Assembly: GCA_963920665.1 (NCBI GenBank)
Contig: OY987268.1
Span: forward strand, 12,154,501 to 12,218,500
DNA length: 64,000 nucleotides
Direction of reading: 5' to 3'
Source of the DNA: Straminergon stramineum
Lineage: Eukaryota; Streptophyta; Bryopsida; Hypnales; Calliergonaceae
The notes under the pieces were generated by a model. That model was given only the letters and a program-made list of their open reading frames with translations, ran no database searches and was not told the origin of the DNA. The position numbers and the translations under genes are program-made. Numbering within the stretch: the first letter of the stretch is position 1; the number at the start of each line of letters is the position of its first letter. This document shows, piece after piece, positions 1-10,205 of the stretch.

Positions 1-1119
1 AGAAACATATCAACCTCTAAACATATCCTCTCCACCAGTTCGGAAACATCTTAGCCTCTCTAACAGTTATGAAATTTTCAAAGGAACTTTGATTCTAAGC
101 GCCAATTCATGATGCAACAAGAACTGAAAGCTCTAGTAGAAATATGGTATGAGGAGACTAGGGGAATGATCACGAGAAGATCCACAACTATCATGCGCAT
201 CTTCTTGAGGGTCATTTCCCCTGGTCTACGCAAACTATGCATGTTGTGGGGCTTGGAATGGAATACTAGTTAAGTCTAAAAATGAAACATAAGTTTTGCT
301 AGAACAAGACAAGTCAAACCCGTCACTTTATAATGCTCACCTGTGAATAGCGGTAGGGCTTTGTGCGGTGCGGCCTTCAATCCCGGGTTTTGGGTTTAGC
401 TTGTTGTGGTCGTTTCCTTTGCGAGAATTCGAGTGCATGAAGAGACGAGCTAGAGAACGAGGGCTGAACCCTCGTTGTGTAGAGTCGCTTAATGCTTTTG
501 CAGCTTGTCTAGCTTGTGTTCGTTGTGTTGCTTGTATTGCATGTGTTGCTTGTGTTGCTTGTGTCCCTTGAATCCCTTGTTCCCCTTGATTCGCAGGTGT
601 CGTCACTGGAGTAGTAGTTCCGTTGTTGCTGAACACAGCGTTCGGCTTCTGCTGGAGAAACTGGAATATGAAATCCTTATTGCACTGCAGAAATTCCAGC
701 GCCTCCAGAAACTCCTTGGAGTTCTCGAATTCTTTCCCGAGCTTGGGGCTGCTGGCGATGATGCCCTGCGACAAGGCCAGCCTCGCTTTGTCGAGCGTGG
801 CGCGCACTTTGAGCTTCTTCTCCTCCAGTTGCCGCTTCATGTCGTCGAGGTGCTGCTTCGCCGCGAATTCTTGCTTGAACCTCTGGAGCTCCGCTTCTTG
901 AGGGTGGTCGTCGCGAACTGGAATCCGTCGCGACTTTGCAACTGGATCCGCGCCCTTCTTCGACATTTTTCGCGAAGAATTTTGAGTCGGGAGAAGCTCG
1001 GGCATGGTATTCAAACCCATGAGACGGGCCACGACGTTCGGAGCTCGCAGTTTCTTCTCATCATGGGCGTCTCGATTCCATCGTTTGTCACTCGCTTGGT
1101 TGCAAAACCCCTGACAGAA
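1..1119 (-). CDS. VARLMGL-motif (DUF3741/DUF4378-type) protein, internal exon, gene partial
   Basis: The coding part is an exon from about 1119 down to 341. It follows a splice acceptor (ttcattgcag) and ends at a donor (cacag/gtgagc at 341/340); the rest of the gene lies past the left window edge. Seen: the motif VVARLMGL about 29 residues in, a charged helical stretch (EAELQRFKQEFAAKQHLDDM and on), and a block with KEFLEALEFL and NKDFIFQFLQQKP. This matches the 'EF.DALEVL.SNKDLFLKFLQ' block of the plant VARLMGL/DUF3741-DUF4378 family (LONGIFOLIA/TRM-like relatives, some linked to the cytoskeleton). A TQA/IQA-rich run near codons 190-214 comes from a short DNA repeat at about 500-570. No in-frame ATG precedes the VARLMGL motif in this exon, so an upstream first exon is needed; I could not place it (one candidate donor lies near 2117). 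Family fairly sure, exact function not. Confidence 0.72.
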
Positions 1120-1148
1120 CTGCAATGAACGCAGCACTAAACCTCAAT

Positions 1149-1745
1149 CAATCTCGCAAACCTCTAGGAAAGCAAACTCGCTACTTATTAGGAATTTTGT
1201 ACAAGCAACACTCAAATATCATTGCCACCACTCACAGAAAAAAGGCATAAGATTTGTGAGGGCTACCAATCTCGCAATCCTCTCAGGAGGCAAACTCGCT
1301 GCTAGTGGAGAATTTTCTACATTCAATACGTAATGATCAATGCCGACACTCAGAAATGGCTCGGGTTTGTGAGCGCTTGCAATCTCGCAAGCCTCTCAGG
1401 AAGCCAACTAGCTACCACTCGAGGATTTTCTACAATCGACACTCAATGAACAATGCCACCACTACTCACAGAATGTCCTCAAGTTTGTGAGCGCTGCCAA
1501 TCTCGCCAACCTCTTGGGAATCAAACTCGCTGCTAATTGAGAATTTCTAAAATCAATGCCGAATGCTCAACGCCGCCATTCACAGAAGGTCCTTGATATT
1601 GTCAGAGCTCCCAATCAATCAATCAATCAATCTCCCAAATCCCACAGGAAGAAAACTTGCTACTGATTTACAATGTCCCACAATCAATTAACAATGATCA
1701 ATGCCTCCACTACTCACAGCAACGTCCTCGAATTTGTGAGCGTTC
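1149..1745. repeat. Tandem minisatellite, five units of about 113-130 bp
   Basis: Five imperfect head-to-tail copies start near 1149, 1267, 1380, 1498 and 1628. Each opens with caatctcgcaa-cctctcagg and contains aaactcgctgct, a stretch like caatgatcaatgccgcc and ctcacagaa, then ends tttgtgagcgct. The array lies just upstream of the VARLMGL exon, probably in its first intron or 5' region. The last unit carries a short caat expansion. Confidence 0.85.
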
Positions 1746-2694
1746 GTCTCCACACTGCTCGCCCCGTCCAGACTATTCCTCGGCACCTCAAACCCTGTCA
1801 GAATCAAAACTCAAAATCTCAAACTGGATCCCAGCAATTCCAATTTCTCATCTCAGATTCCACACTCTCGTTTATTCTCACCTCACACAAGGTGTCTCCT
1901 TCGCACCACTCTACCCCAATTAAGCACCTGTACATTACCATACTCTGACGACACATTCGCCATAATTCTAATATTCAATGCTTCCGACCACACGGGTGGC
2001 CATTTCCAGCGACATACGTACACTGGCTGTACTCCAGAGCCAACACAGACAGACAGACAGAATTACCGTCAAAATTGAGAGAACGAATTGAAAGGCTCAA
2101 GCTACGAATTGCACCTGCATCTCCTTGTGTCCTCTCCATGAGCTCGTTTGCTTGTTTCCCGCATTGCGAACGGGCACAATGTAAGCACCAACAAGTTGCA
2201 AAACTCTACGTTCGTCTCCGACCTCCTGAATGAGTTGCAGTGCGACCCACCAAGGAGATTTGAAACAGGGTTGATTTTGCAGGATTATTTGAATTGGTTT
2301 GCCTTGATTTGCGTTCCGTTTTGGAAAGCTAGTGGAAGAGTTTGGTGGGAGGGGGTTGAAAGGGGAGGAGCAGGAATAGAAGGTCTAGCTTGGAAGCACG
2401 AGCTTTTGCTTCGAAGGCCGAGCTTAACGTTCGTGAGGCATAGTTTCGGCAGTTTTGCACTGTTTCCCAGTTTGCTGCTTTGGTGCACAGGTTTCTGCAG
2501 GCATGGGGGCGAGAGCCCAACGTTCGTATTACAGGGAGAGGGGGTTCTCTCTGTTTGGATCGGACCGCGGAGACAGACTCTGCTTTGCACGGGTTGAGTT
2601 CTCAGTTCTCACTATGAATTGGGTAGTTGGGTCAAATCACACTCAAATTGATCAAAAAAAAGGGGTCAGATAATGTAAAACTCTACTTTAACCC
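1746..2694. other. Upstream region of the VARLMGL gene, no firm exon
   Basis: This stretch is richer in GC than the spacer to its right and has overlapping short open frames on both strands at about 2148-2600. None was recognised. On the minus strand, sequence around 2117-2170 ends at a plausible donor (gatgcag/gtgcaa) and could be a first exon, but its phase does not join cleanly to the acceptor at 1119. A short gaca microsatellite (cagacagacagacag) lies at about 2046. Confidence 0.4.
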
Positions 2695-2923
2695 TTAACC
2701 CTTAAAGGACAGATCGGTGACCGAGGAAATCATGCCTTATGGAACCGTGTGACATCATCTATTTTTTTTTTTTTTAAATTTACATTAGAGGTCAAAGTAC
2801 TGTAGAAGATCTTCCCTTTCCGCACAAAATTCCAAGGATGAATAGTTGCAGTTTTGTCCTAGATAGAAAGATTCCTTGCCATCCATCGAACACTAAACGT
2901 CCTTGTCGACGTTTAAGGGTTAA
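2695..2923. mobile_element. TTAA-flanked MITE (about 229 bp family)
   Basis: Bounded by TTAA at 2695-2698 and 2920-2923, with termini ttaacccttaaaggacag and gacgtttaagggttaa as inverted repeats. It shares internal blocks (gtgacatcatcta; tagttgcagttttgtcc) with the copy at 13458-13687, which is inverted. No coding capacity. TTAA target sites with CCC(T)-starting ends are the hallmark of piggyBac-type elements, so a non-autonomous piggyBac-like origin is inferred. Confidence 0.75.
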
Positions 2924-3299
2924 ATGCCAGATTGGTGACCATGGAAATCAGCCCTTTCAGAACCCTGTGACATCATCTACTTTACAAAAAACAAAAATTC
3001 TCATTGGGAGTCAAACTATTGTAGAAGATCTCTCCTTTCAACCCCTAATTCCGAGGATGAATAGTTGCACTTCTGTCCTACACGGGATAATTCCTTATCA
3101 TTCATTAGACAAAAACTATCTATGGCATTGTTTCTCGGTTAACTCTTATACGATGCCATGAACAATTTTTGGCTAGTGAATGACAAATAATCTTTCTATG
3201 TAGGATAGAAGTACAATTGTTCATCCTTGAAATTTGTGCGAAAGGGAGAGATCTTGCACAATAGTTTAACCTCCAATGAGAGTTTTTTTTAACCCCTAA
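2920..3299. mobile_element. Second MITE of the same family, abutting and partly inverted on itself
   Basis: Starts at the TTAA shared with the previous copy and repeats its body (gattggtgaccatgg, gtgacatcatctac, tagttgcacttctgtcc). From about 3160 to 3299 the same blocks return in inverse orientation, ending ttaacccctaaatgc. This looks like two MITE copies head to head, or a copy with a long inverted tail. Confidence 0.6.
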
Positions 3300-6200
3300 A
3301 TGCTTGAGGCACAAAATGTTGGTGTCAACAATAATTTGAAGTTAAATAAAACCTATCAAGTTACTATTTTCAATATTTGATATTTTTGAAGAGTTTTTTT
3401 TGATGTCTAGGTTTATCATCAAAAATCTGATTTTGAAAATGATTGATTATGATTTTTCTATTCAAGATTTTATGCAAGGGTGTCCATTGCAAATTTTGAT
3501 TTTCTAGCATTGAGGGTTCTTGGAAATGAGCCTCAAATACACTAGAACTTGGAGAAAAAATCACATGAAAAATTCACTTAAACAAATTGTAGACTTGATT
3601 TTGAGAAGCCATAAATTGATTGGGGTTAGGCATGTTTTACACTTTAACTTCATATATTTTTGGTGACCAACTTTTTTGGTTTGAAAGGTGAAAAGAGAAT
3701 TGAAAGACTTCAAATCATACTCACAATTTGAACACCCTCATGATCTAACATTATAATTTTTTAATCCATGAGTGATGTTGTATTTTCTTTTTCCATGTGA
3801 TCTTTGACAAGTAGTTCAAATTTGTACTTTTACTATTCAAAAGAATCGATAAAACTTATCAAAATGTTGGCTTTTTGTTCAATTTAGAGCAAATTCCAAG
3901 AAGCTCAAAAAAGGCCATGGGCATTTAGGTATTAAAGTAGATGATGTCACATGGTAGTACCAAAAGGGATGATTTCCACAATCACTGGCTTGGCATTCAA
4001 AGGTTAATTTCTTTTTTACTATGGTTTTCTAAACTCAATTCCTACTAATTATAATTAATTTATAACTTTTTTAATAGTCTTTCACCATAGGTTTAGATTA
4101 GCATGATTTTTTTCATAAAAAAAAACAATTTCTTTACTAAAATTCCAATTGAAGTTTGAATATTAGATTGTCATCTTTTGCAATGGTAGAATAAGTGCCT
4201 ATTACCTAATAATACCAATATGATTGATTACAAAAAAATTACACAATCACATGATAAGTAAAAAAGGGATTTTTCTACTATAATTTGAACACTTTCCTTT
4301 TTTGTATAATATTCAAAAGTAAAAACATTTGAATGCCCATTTTTAATATAAAGATCATCCCAAATGTTGTTCATGTCAAAACATAAAATGTATATATTAT
4401 TCATGTACAGGGTAATATATTGACTATTTTAGAAATAGATCGTTAAAATTTGAATTTGAATAAATCAATAATTTGCCAACAATGAATTAATTTTTTAAAA
4501 ATCTTGTATTTTGTGTGCAAGATTTTATCATTGCAAATCCTCGTGGATGACTTTTGTACTTGAAAATTATAAAAAAACAAAATAAAACTTTGAAATTATT
4601 GTATTGTAATATAGACATTGAATTTCAACATTGTAGTAGATGATTAATGTCCTTCCAAGGATCTTTCCAATTAATTTTTATCTCCAAATTATCAAATGAA
4701 TGCATTATTATATTATTGATCCATAAATTTATTATAAAGATGACAACATTCATGAAATTAATAAATTAAAAGGTTGAAGGAATAGTCAAAAAGGATTCTT
4801 GGTCATTTGCTCCAATGTTGTTGACTTCCATTTAAGTGTGATTTTGACTCATTTGTTTTTTGTTTTTTTGTTTTAGTTTTTTTGAAGATTTGACTCATTT
4901 GGAAAAATGGCTTTGGATCATCTATAACCAGTTGGTGATTTTCCCTATACCTTTATTTGGACTACAAAAACAAACTTTGCCTTCCATGACTCAAGAAGCC
5001 AACTATCCATAACATTAGTTATAGCAATAATTTGCTCAAATTTGATACAAAATAGTGTTGATGGAATATTTGGCATGAAATTCTTTGTTTTATTGTGGAC
5101 GAGATAGCTAGAGTACTACAAAAAAAATTTGGTTGGTATCACTTTGGAGGGAACGAATGTATCATAGACTATCCAAATGCCACTTAGAAGTCCTTTCTTA
5201 CTCAGCTAACCTTGCACTTACCATGCAGGGAATGCATACGAAACAAAATGTGTCAATATATTTCAAGAGAATGTCAACGGAATAGGTGCATGGTCAAGTG
5301 CTGTAAGAATTTTTTTCTTTACATTTATGAGAATCTTCTTTCAACCCTAACAACTTTTTGTAGATTAGTCTTTTTTGACAATATATTTTTAGCATGAAAA
5401 TAGCGTTTAATATGTACACAAAAACAGAATTTTAGCAAGTTTTATATGAAAGTCTCAATTTTTTATAAGTTCTCTTGGACATTCATTTGGGTGTGTGACT
5501 CAACAATACTTACTTTTAGATTAATAAAAAAAGGATTTTAACTGTGTTTTTTGCACTTCATTCATTCATGGGTCACGTGGATGTAAATGATTTCATCAAT
5601 CTAATAAAGATTGCTTCCTGCCCTGTCTTAAAGAAATGGAATAATAAAACCCAGGCTATTACACTTCCAGTGAAAGTTGACCACGCCAATGACCCTAACT
5701 TTTTTGTTTTATTTTCTTGGCACAAAATTGAAAAATTAATTTAAAAACAACAACAAAGAAGAGCAGAAAACCAGCCAACTATCCCCATTTTCTTGTTTAA
5801 ATTAATTAATTTTTTTCCCTTGAAACACATGGACAATTTCCATTGATCAGGGATTTTCTTGTTTTATTTTCTTGGCACAAATTGAAAAATCAATTAATTT
5901 TTGAAAAGAAGAAGGGCAGAAAACCAGACAACTACCCAAATGAATTCTCTTGTTTTATTTTCTTGGCACAAATTGAAATTAACAATTTGAAAAGAAGATT
6001 GAAGAGAGAAAAACAAGCCAACTAACTTTAACTTACTTTTCCCAGAGCGGCAATAACTTAACCACCCAAAATTTGGAAATGGCAGACCTGGTCAACCTGG
6101 ACTCCCTGCCCTCTCCTGCAGAATTGGGCACTTTTATTTTTGATTACCACTGACTCTCTGTCCTGATTCAAATTTTTAAAATTCCATTCTTGCAGGGTTT

Positions 6201-6880
6201 AATGTACATGCATGCATGGATATGCGTGACCGAGTTATGCAGAGTTTGGATGAAGAATTATTTTTCATCCAAAAGTATCAAATTCAATTAATCCAAAGTG
6301 ATTATGTTCATTCAAAATTAATGAAACTGTACAAAAGGTAGTACAGTACAGTACAGTAGTTTGTAACAATTCAGTCCTTTCATCCACTGGGAATGGATAA
6401 ATATGTAATATGTTGTCAAATATTCCCTTCCGAAATTTTGTGTGTTGTACAAGTATTGCAAATAGGAAAAAATTTGCACCTTAGAATGTCTGCAAGGAAG
6501 GAAAAAAATGAATAGAATCGTCCACATGTGTGCTTTCATCCATAAAATTATCTATTATAGGTAGCTTTCATCCAAATATTGGCAAATCTAGGAATTTTTT
6601 TTGAGAAGGATTTGGTTGTTTCATCCATTTTTCTAAGCATTGAAGTATTTTAGGAGCCAGTATGGAAAGATTCTAGTGAAAATTTGCAAATTTTTTTAGA
6701 CTATATGGCACACTTCACATTCTTCCAACGAATGAATCATAAATGTTGTAAGACTCATCTTCACCTATGGAAATTAAAAAAAAAAAAAATCTTCACAACT
6801 TTTGCATATCATATCCAAATAACACGTTCTTTCGTGTGTCAGAATCTTCAATTATTTGCTAACAAATACGTCTAAGAATT
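3300..6880. other. AT-rich intergenic DNA
   Basis: No gene seen; open frames are short and of biased AT composition. It holds a partial end of the TTAA MITE family at about 3920-4015 (agatgatgtcacatgg, ending ggttaat) and a loose triplicate of about 80-100 bp at 5700-6025 built on ttttattttcttggcacaaa. Long A or T runs are common. Confidence 0.6.
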
Positions 6881-7290
6881 TTACCAGTCTAACGTAGTAA
6901 TTACGCTGAGCACGCCGACCAAAAAGAGACTTAAGGTACGGGATGAAGTTATTACCAACAGTACTGCAGGTGTTGAATACAAGTCCAGGCCTCCAGGGGC
7001 TGTTACAAATCTACAATACCAGTGGTAACCCAATTTGCGGCTATTCCAATCAGTACTTTCGTTCCAAGCCTTTCTGTTAGTACTGCGGTTCGCCACATTG
7101 AAAATTCAAGAGAATTTTTGGCTGTAAGGGAATCAGATTGGAACCGCGAAGCTAAGTGCTGATTATCCATCCTTTGCAAGCTTCATGAATCCAAATTTGA
7201 ATTTTGCGAAGTGACTGTACAACTATCTTCATTTCTAATCTTTCAGCATGAATTCAGTAAGTACCATGCATCCATCTTGCACCCTAACAC
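6881..7290. other. Possible 3' region of the 313-residue gene
   Basis: GC rises here relative to the spacer to the left. The plus strand has about 45 open codons ending near 7028 (includes TPTKKRLKVRDEVI), and the minus strand has a 71-codon frame; neither was recognised. It lies directly downstream of the stop codon at 7291, so it may simply be 3' untranslated sequence. Confidence 0.3.
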
Positions 7291-9461
7291 TCATACGTGC
7301 TTTCCACTAAACCTTTCCATCACAGACTGCTGAAGCTTCTGCCACAAATCCACAGCAATGCAGATTGGGCCCTTGGGTATGGAACCCTCCTTCTCGGTCT
7401 CTGGAGAGCTTTTCCTGGGAGCCGGGTGAACAAGGCCCCCTACCCAGCCTTCCTTCGGAAACGACTGCTGCAAGAATGCGAACTCATGTCAGGGCCATGC
7501 ACAGGCAAGTGACTTGAACAGCAAGACAGTGAAGAGGTGAAAAGTATCATTGCAAACTGGCGAGACAAGAAACTATATACAAAGTCACATATGTTGATAG
7601 TCTATACATAACCTGTCCAGCAATTTGTAAACGCCAGTTTATGGTACACTAAGAGCTGATAGTTTGGAGTGGAATACCAATGTAGTTGGAAAAAGTCGAA
7701 CATAACTATTCCTAAGGAAGAGAAGTTCAAAACTGTCACGTCTTACAAAAAATCTCACCTGTTGAACGCCCGTTAGATTCTGTGTTGCTAGGTCTTCAGC
7801 GCCACGAAAGACGTTCCAATTCGGGATCCTCTCCCATTCCTCCCTTGGCTCGTGTTGCATTAAGAGGCGACCCCGGAAGGTTGTCACTCCCAATCTGGGC
7901 CTTTCCTCGTCTGCTGCATAAGCTGCTTCTGGGCTTCATGAACCAAGAGGTGATTCATGCCAGGACCACACAGCCGAGTGAGACGGATTCGCAGACAGTA
8001 AAAAGTATTATTGCAAACTGAGAGGGACAAGAAATTGTGCACAACGTTACACAACGTTAACTCCCTTAACATAACCTCTCCACCAGTTAAGAAACGAGTC
8101 TGAAACACCAATTCATGACACCAGGAGCTGCCAGCTTGGAACGAAATATAAGTTTGGTTATAAAAATCAAACAGATTTATTCTTGAACTAAACAAGGATT
8201 GAGCCATCCCTTGTTTTGACAAGATCTCACCTGTGAACGCCACTTGATTTCTGGTTGGTTAAGCCTTCGGGGGAATTTGCTTTGGGAGCCTCTAGTTTGT
8301 CGTGCCGGGTAACTCGGGGTCGCTGGAGAGGCTCTCCACTGAAGCGAAGGTCGATTGGGGCACCCGGTGCTGCGACTCGCATGTCGGCATAGGCCGGATC
8401 GCAGGTTTCACGGGCGTACATGGAACACCGTTCTTGGGCTGATACTAAGCATCCTCGCATTTCCCTCGCCTCGCATTCCTCCCTTTTGGATTGATCCTCA
8501 ACCTCTGCATTGTGTTAACAATCTTAAATAAGAAATAGTTATTCCAGAGGAAAATTGCAGGACTAAGAATCTGTTGATAGAAACGAAGTTGGTCACAAGG
8601 AGGTTTCAGAACCGTAAACCCTAAATCTAGAGGGCAGTTTGATTTCCGAGGAGGTAACCCAGCACAATACAGTTTCTTCTTAAAGGCCCTGGGCCCAATG
8701 CTTTGAAGACTCCTGGTCCTAGGTTCAGAGTGCTCTTCAAAGACCCTCATAAATCACAAACCCTACCTGAAAACCCCTACAGAACACCACAACGAGTAGG
8801 GGATTGTCACAAGAATGGTCGCAATGCTTTGCTGGGTCTTCCTAATAAATAAATTACAAAAGAGGTTCCTTTAAGGGTTGGTCTGATTGGGCCTTAGGCT
8901 TACATAAATAAACTAAGGTCTCTGTACTTCGGAAAGAAATAGGATGCCTTCCATTCTCTATAGAACACTAGTTCTCTCTTATACATCCAATACCTCTAAA
9001 TGCATGACAATAGTGCAGAATGTTGATTTAGGTGTGGTGTTCATGACAAACGCCAAAACATACTTTGAATGGTCACATACCTAAGCATGGAACAACATCA
9101 AACCCACACTTTAAATTGCAGCACGTATCCCAGGATGGTAGCAACCTGAGGGGAAGAAGGGAAGAGAAGCCTTCCACCACGGTCGCCCGCACGCTTGTGC
9201 AGCACTGATGGAGCACCCGAGCTTCGCTCCAGCTTCACATTGCGTCTCAATCTTCTCCTTACACGTTCGCCACGCCCGTCGCCATGCCGCCTCGCTCCGG
9301 AATGCAAGCACGTATGGCCCCTTGGAAAGATCGTCGCCTTGCCCGGCAGGAACGGGTATTCTTGCCAAGGGGCGGACAGGATCAAAGGCAATCACAGTTT
9401 CGAACGGTGAAAGACCGACTTGACGTGCCTCCTTGCCTGGAAGCTCCAGGTTGGGATTCAT
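7291..9461 (-). CDS. Cys-rich plant protein of unknown function, 313 residues, four exons
   Basis: Exons read on the minus strand: 9461-9146 (ATG at 9461), 8504-8231, 7933-7759 and 7467-7291 (stop TGA). All junctions are GT-AG, phases are 1, 2 and 0, and the 942 bases give exactly 314 codons. Exon 1 carries YVLAFRSEAAWRRAWRTC, KIETQCEAGAKLGCSIS and PWWKASLP. Exon 2 carries REECEAREMRGCLVSAQERC and YARETC. This pattern of paired Cys and Trp (LAFRSE.AWR.AWR.C, QCEAG.R.GC, PWW, then CEEREM..CL..A...C) recalls a family of uncharacterised plant proteins as I remember it; no biochemical role is known to me. Exon 3 (..LLMQHEPREEWERIP..) and exon 4 (..ICIAVDLWQKLQQSVMERF..) look coding but were not recognised, and the exon 3 acceptor (ttcatgaag) was chosen to keep phase, so the C-terminal half is less sure. 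The 640-base intron 1 shows no other gene. Confidence 0.6.
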
Positions 9462-9530
9462 CGTCCAACTTAACACCTGGGGTTCACCTGGAAGAATCCA
9501 TAACACTTTTTTTCAGACACCAACATAACA

Positions 9531-9690
9531 TTCTGGAATGGGAAGGCAGGGGGGTCCTTCTATAGTAGCACTGTCACAAGAACATAATCGTGTTACAGTG
9601 GCCCACAAGACATGGGCAAGCTTGCATTCATGGAAAGCACGGGCCCCTGCCTTGAAGTTCCTTGAAGTACAAGAATGTTATGACCAAGAA
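9531..9690. repeat. Dispersed repeat, second copy at about 61622-61800
   Basis: About 150 bases (ggaatgggaaggcagggggg, cacaagaac, gtgttacagtggc, catggaaagcacgggcccc, cttgaagt.caagaatgt) recur in order at about 61622-61800 with many substitutions. The sequence lies just upstream of the 313-residue gene, and its partner sits in the 3' flank of AP2-like unit C. Nature unknown; short ancient element or shared flank. Confidence 0.6.
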
Positions 9691-9698
9691 GGGAACCA

Positions 9699-10205
9699 GC
9701 CAGATTTCAAAATCCGAGTTGGATTCCACATTGCTGAGCATTCGAATACATGAATGGACGAATTGTATCTTCAGCAAAAAATTTGAATAGCACGCTCTCA
9801 CCAAATCAACCAAACCCTAAATTAGTGAAAGTCACAACAAGACCTTTGATTAAACCGAGATTTCTCCCAAGCTTTTGAAATTCGAGATGGAATACCGCTT
9901 ATTGGACATGCTGTTCAGCATTTAAATATATGAATGCATGAATTTGCAATCTTCAGCAAAAGCGCGCTCATCCAAACCCTAAATTGGTGAAGACTGCCAA
10001 GACCTTTGATTCTCGTCTTCCATCAGAAACTTATCCAGAATTTTGAAATCCGAGGCGGCACATACATTGTTGAACATGCTGTTCCGCATTTGAAAACACG
10101 AATGGAAAAATTTCATCTTCAGCTAATTAAAGCGAAACCCACAAATCACCGCATCATCCACACCCCAAATTCGTGAAAAATCGCCAAAACCTTCGATTCA
10201 CCCGT
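9699..10205. repeat. Tandem triplicate of about 168 bp
   Basis: Units begin near 9699, 9867 and 10035. Shared blocks are tttgaaatccgag, acatgctgttc.gcattt, atcttcagc.aa, aaaccctaaatt.gtgaa and caagacctttgatt. It lies upstream of the minus-strand 313-residue gene, so it could be part of the promoter or 5' transcribed region. aaaccctaa is a common element of plant 5' regions. Confidence 0.75.

Noticed and set aside
368..1128. Plus-strand frames opposite the VARLMGL exon
   Set aside because: They are shadows of the minus-strand exon; the minus frame has the family motifs and the splice sites.
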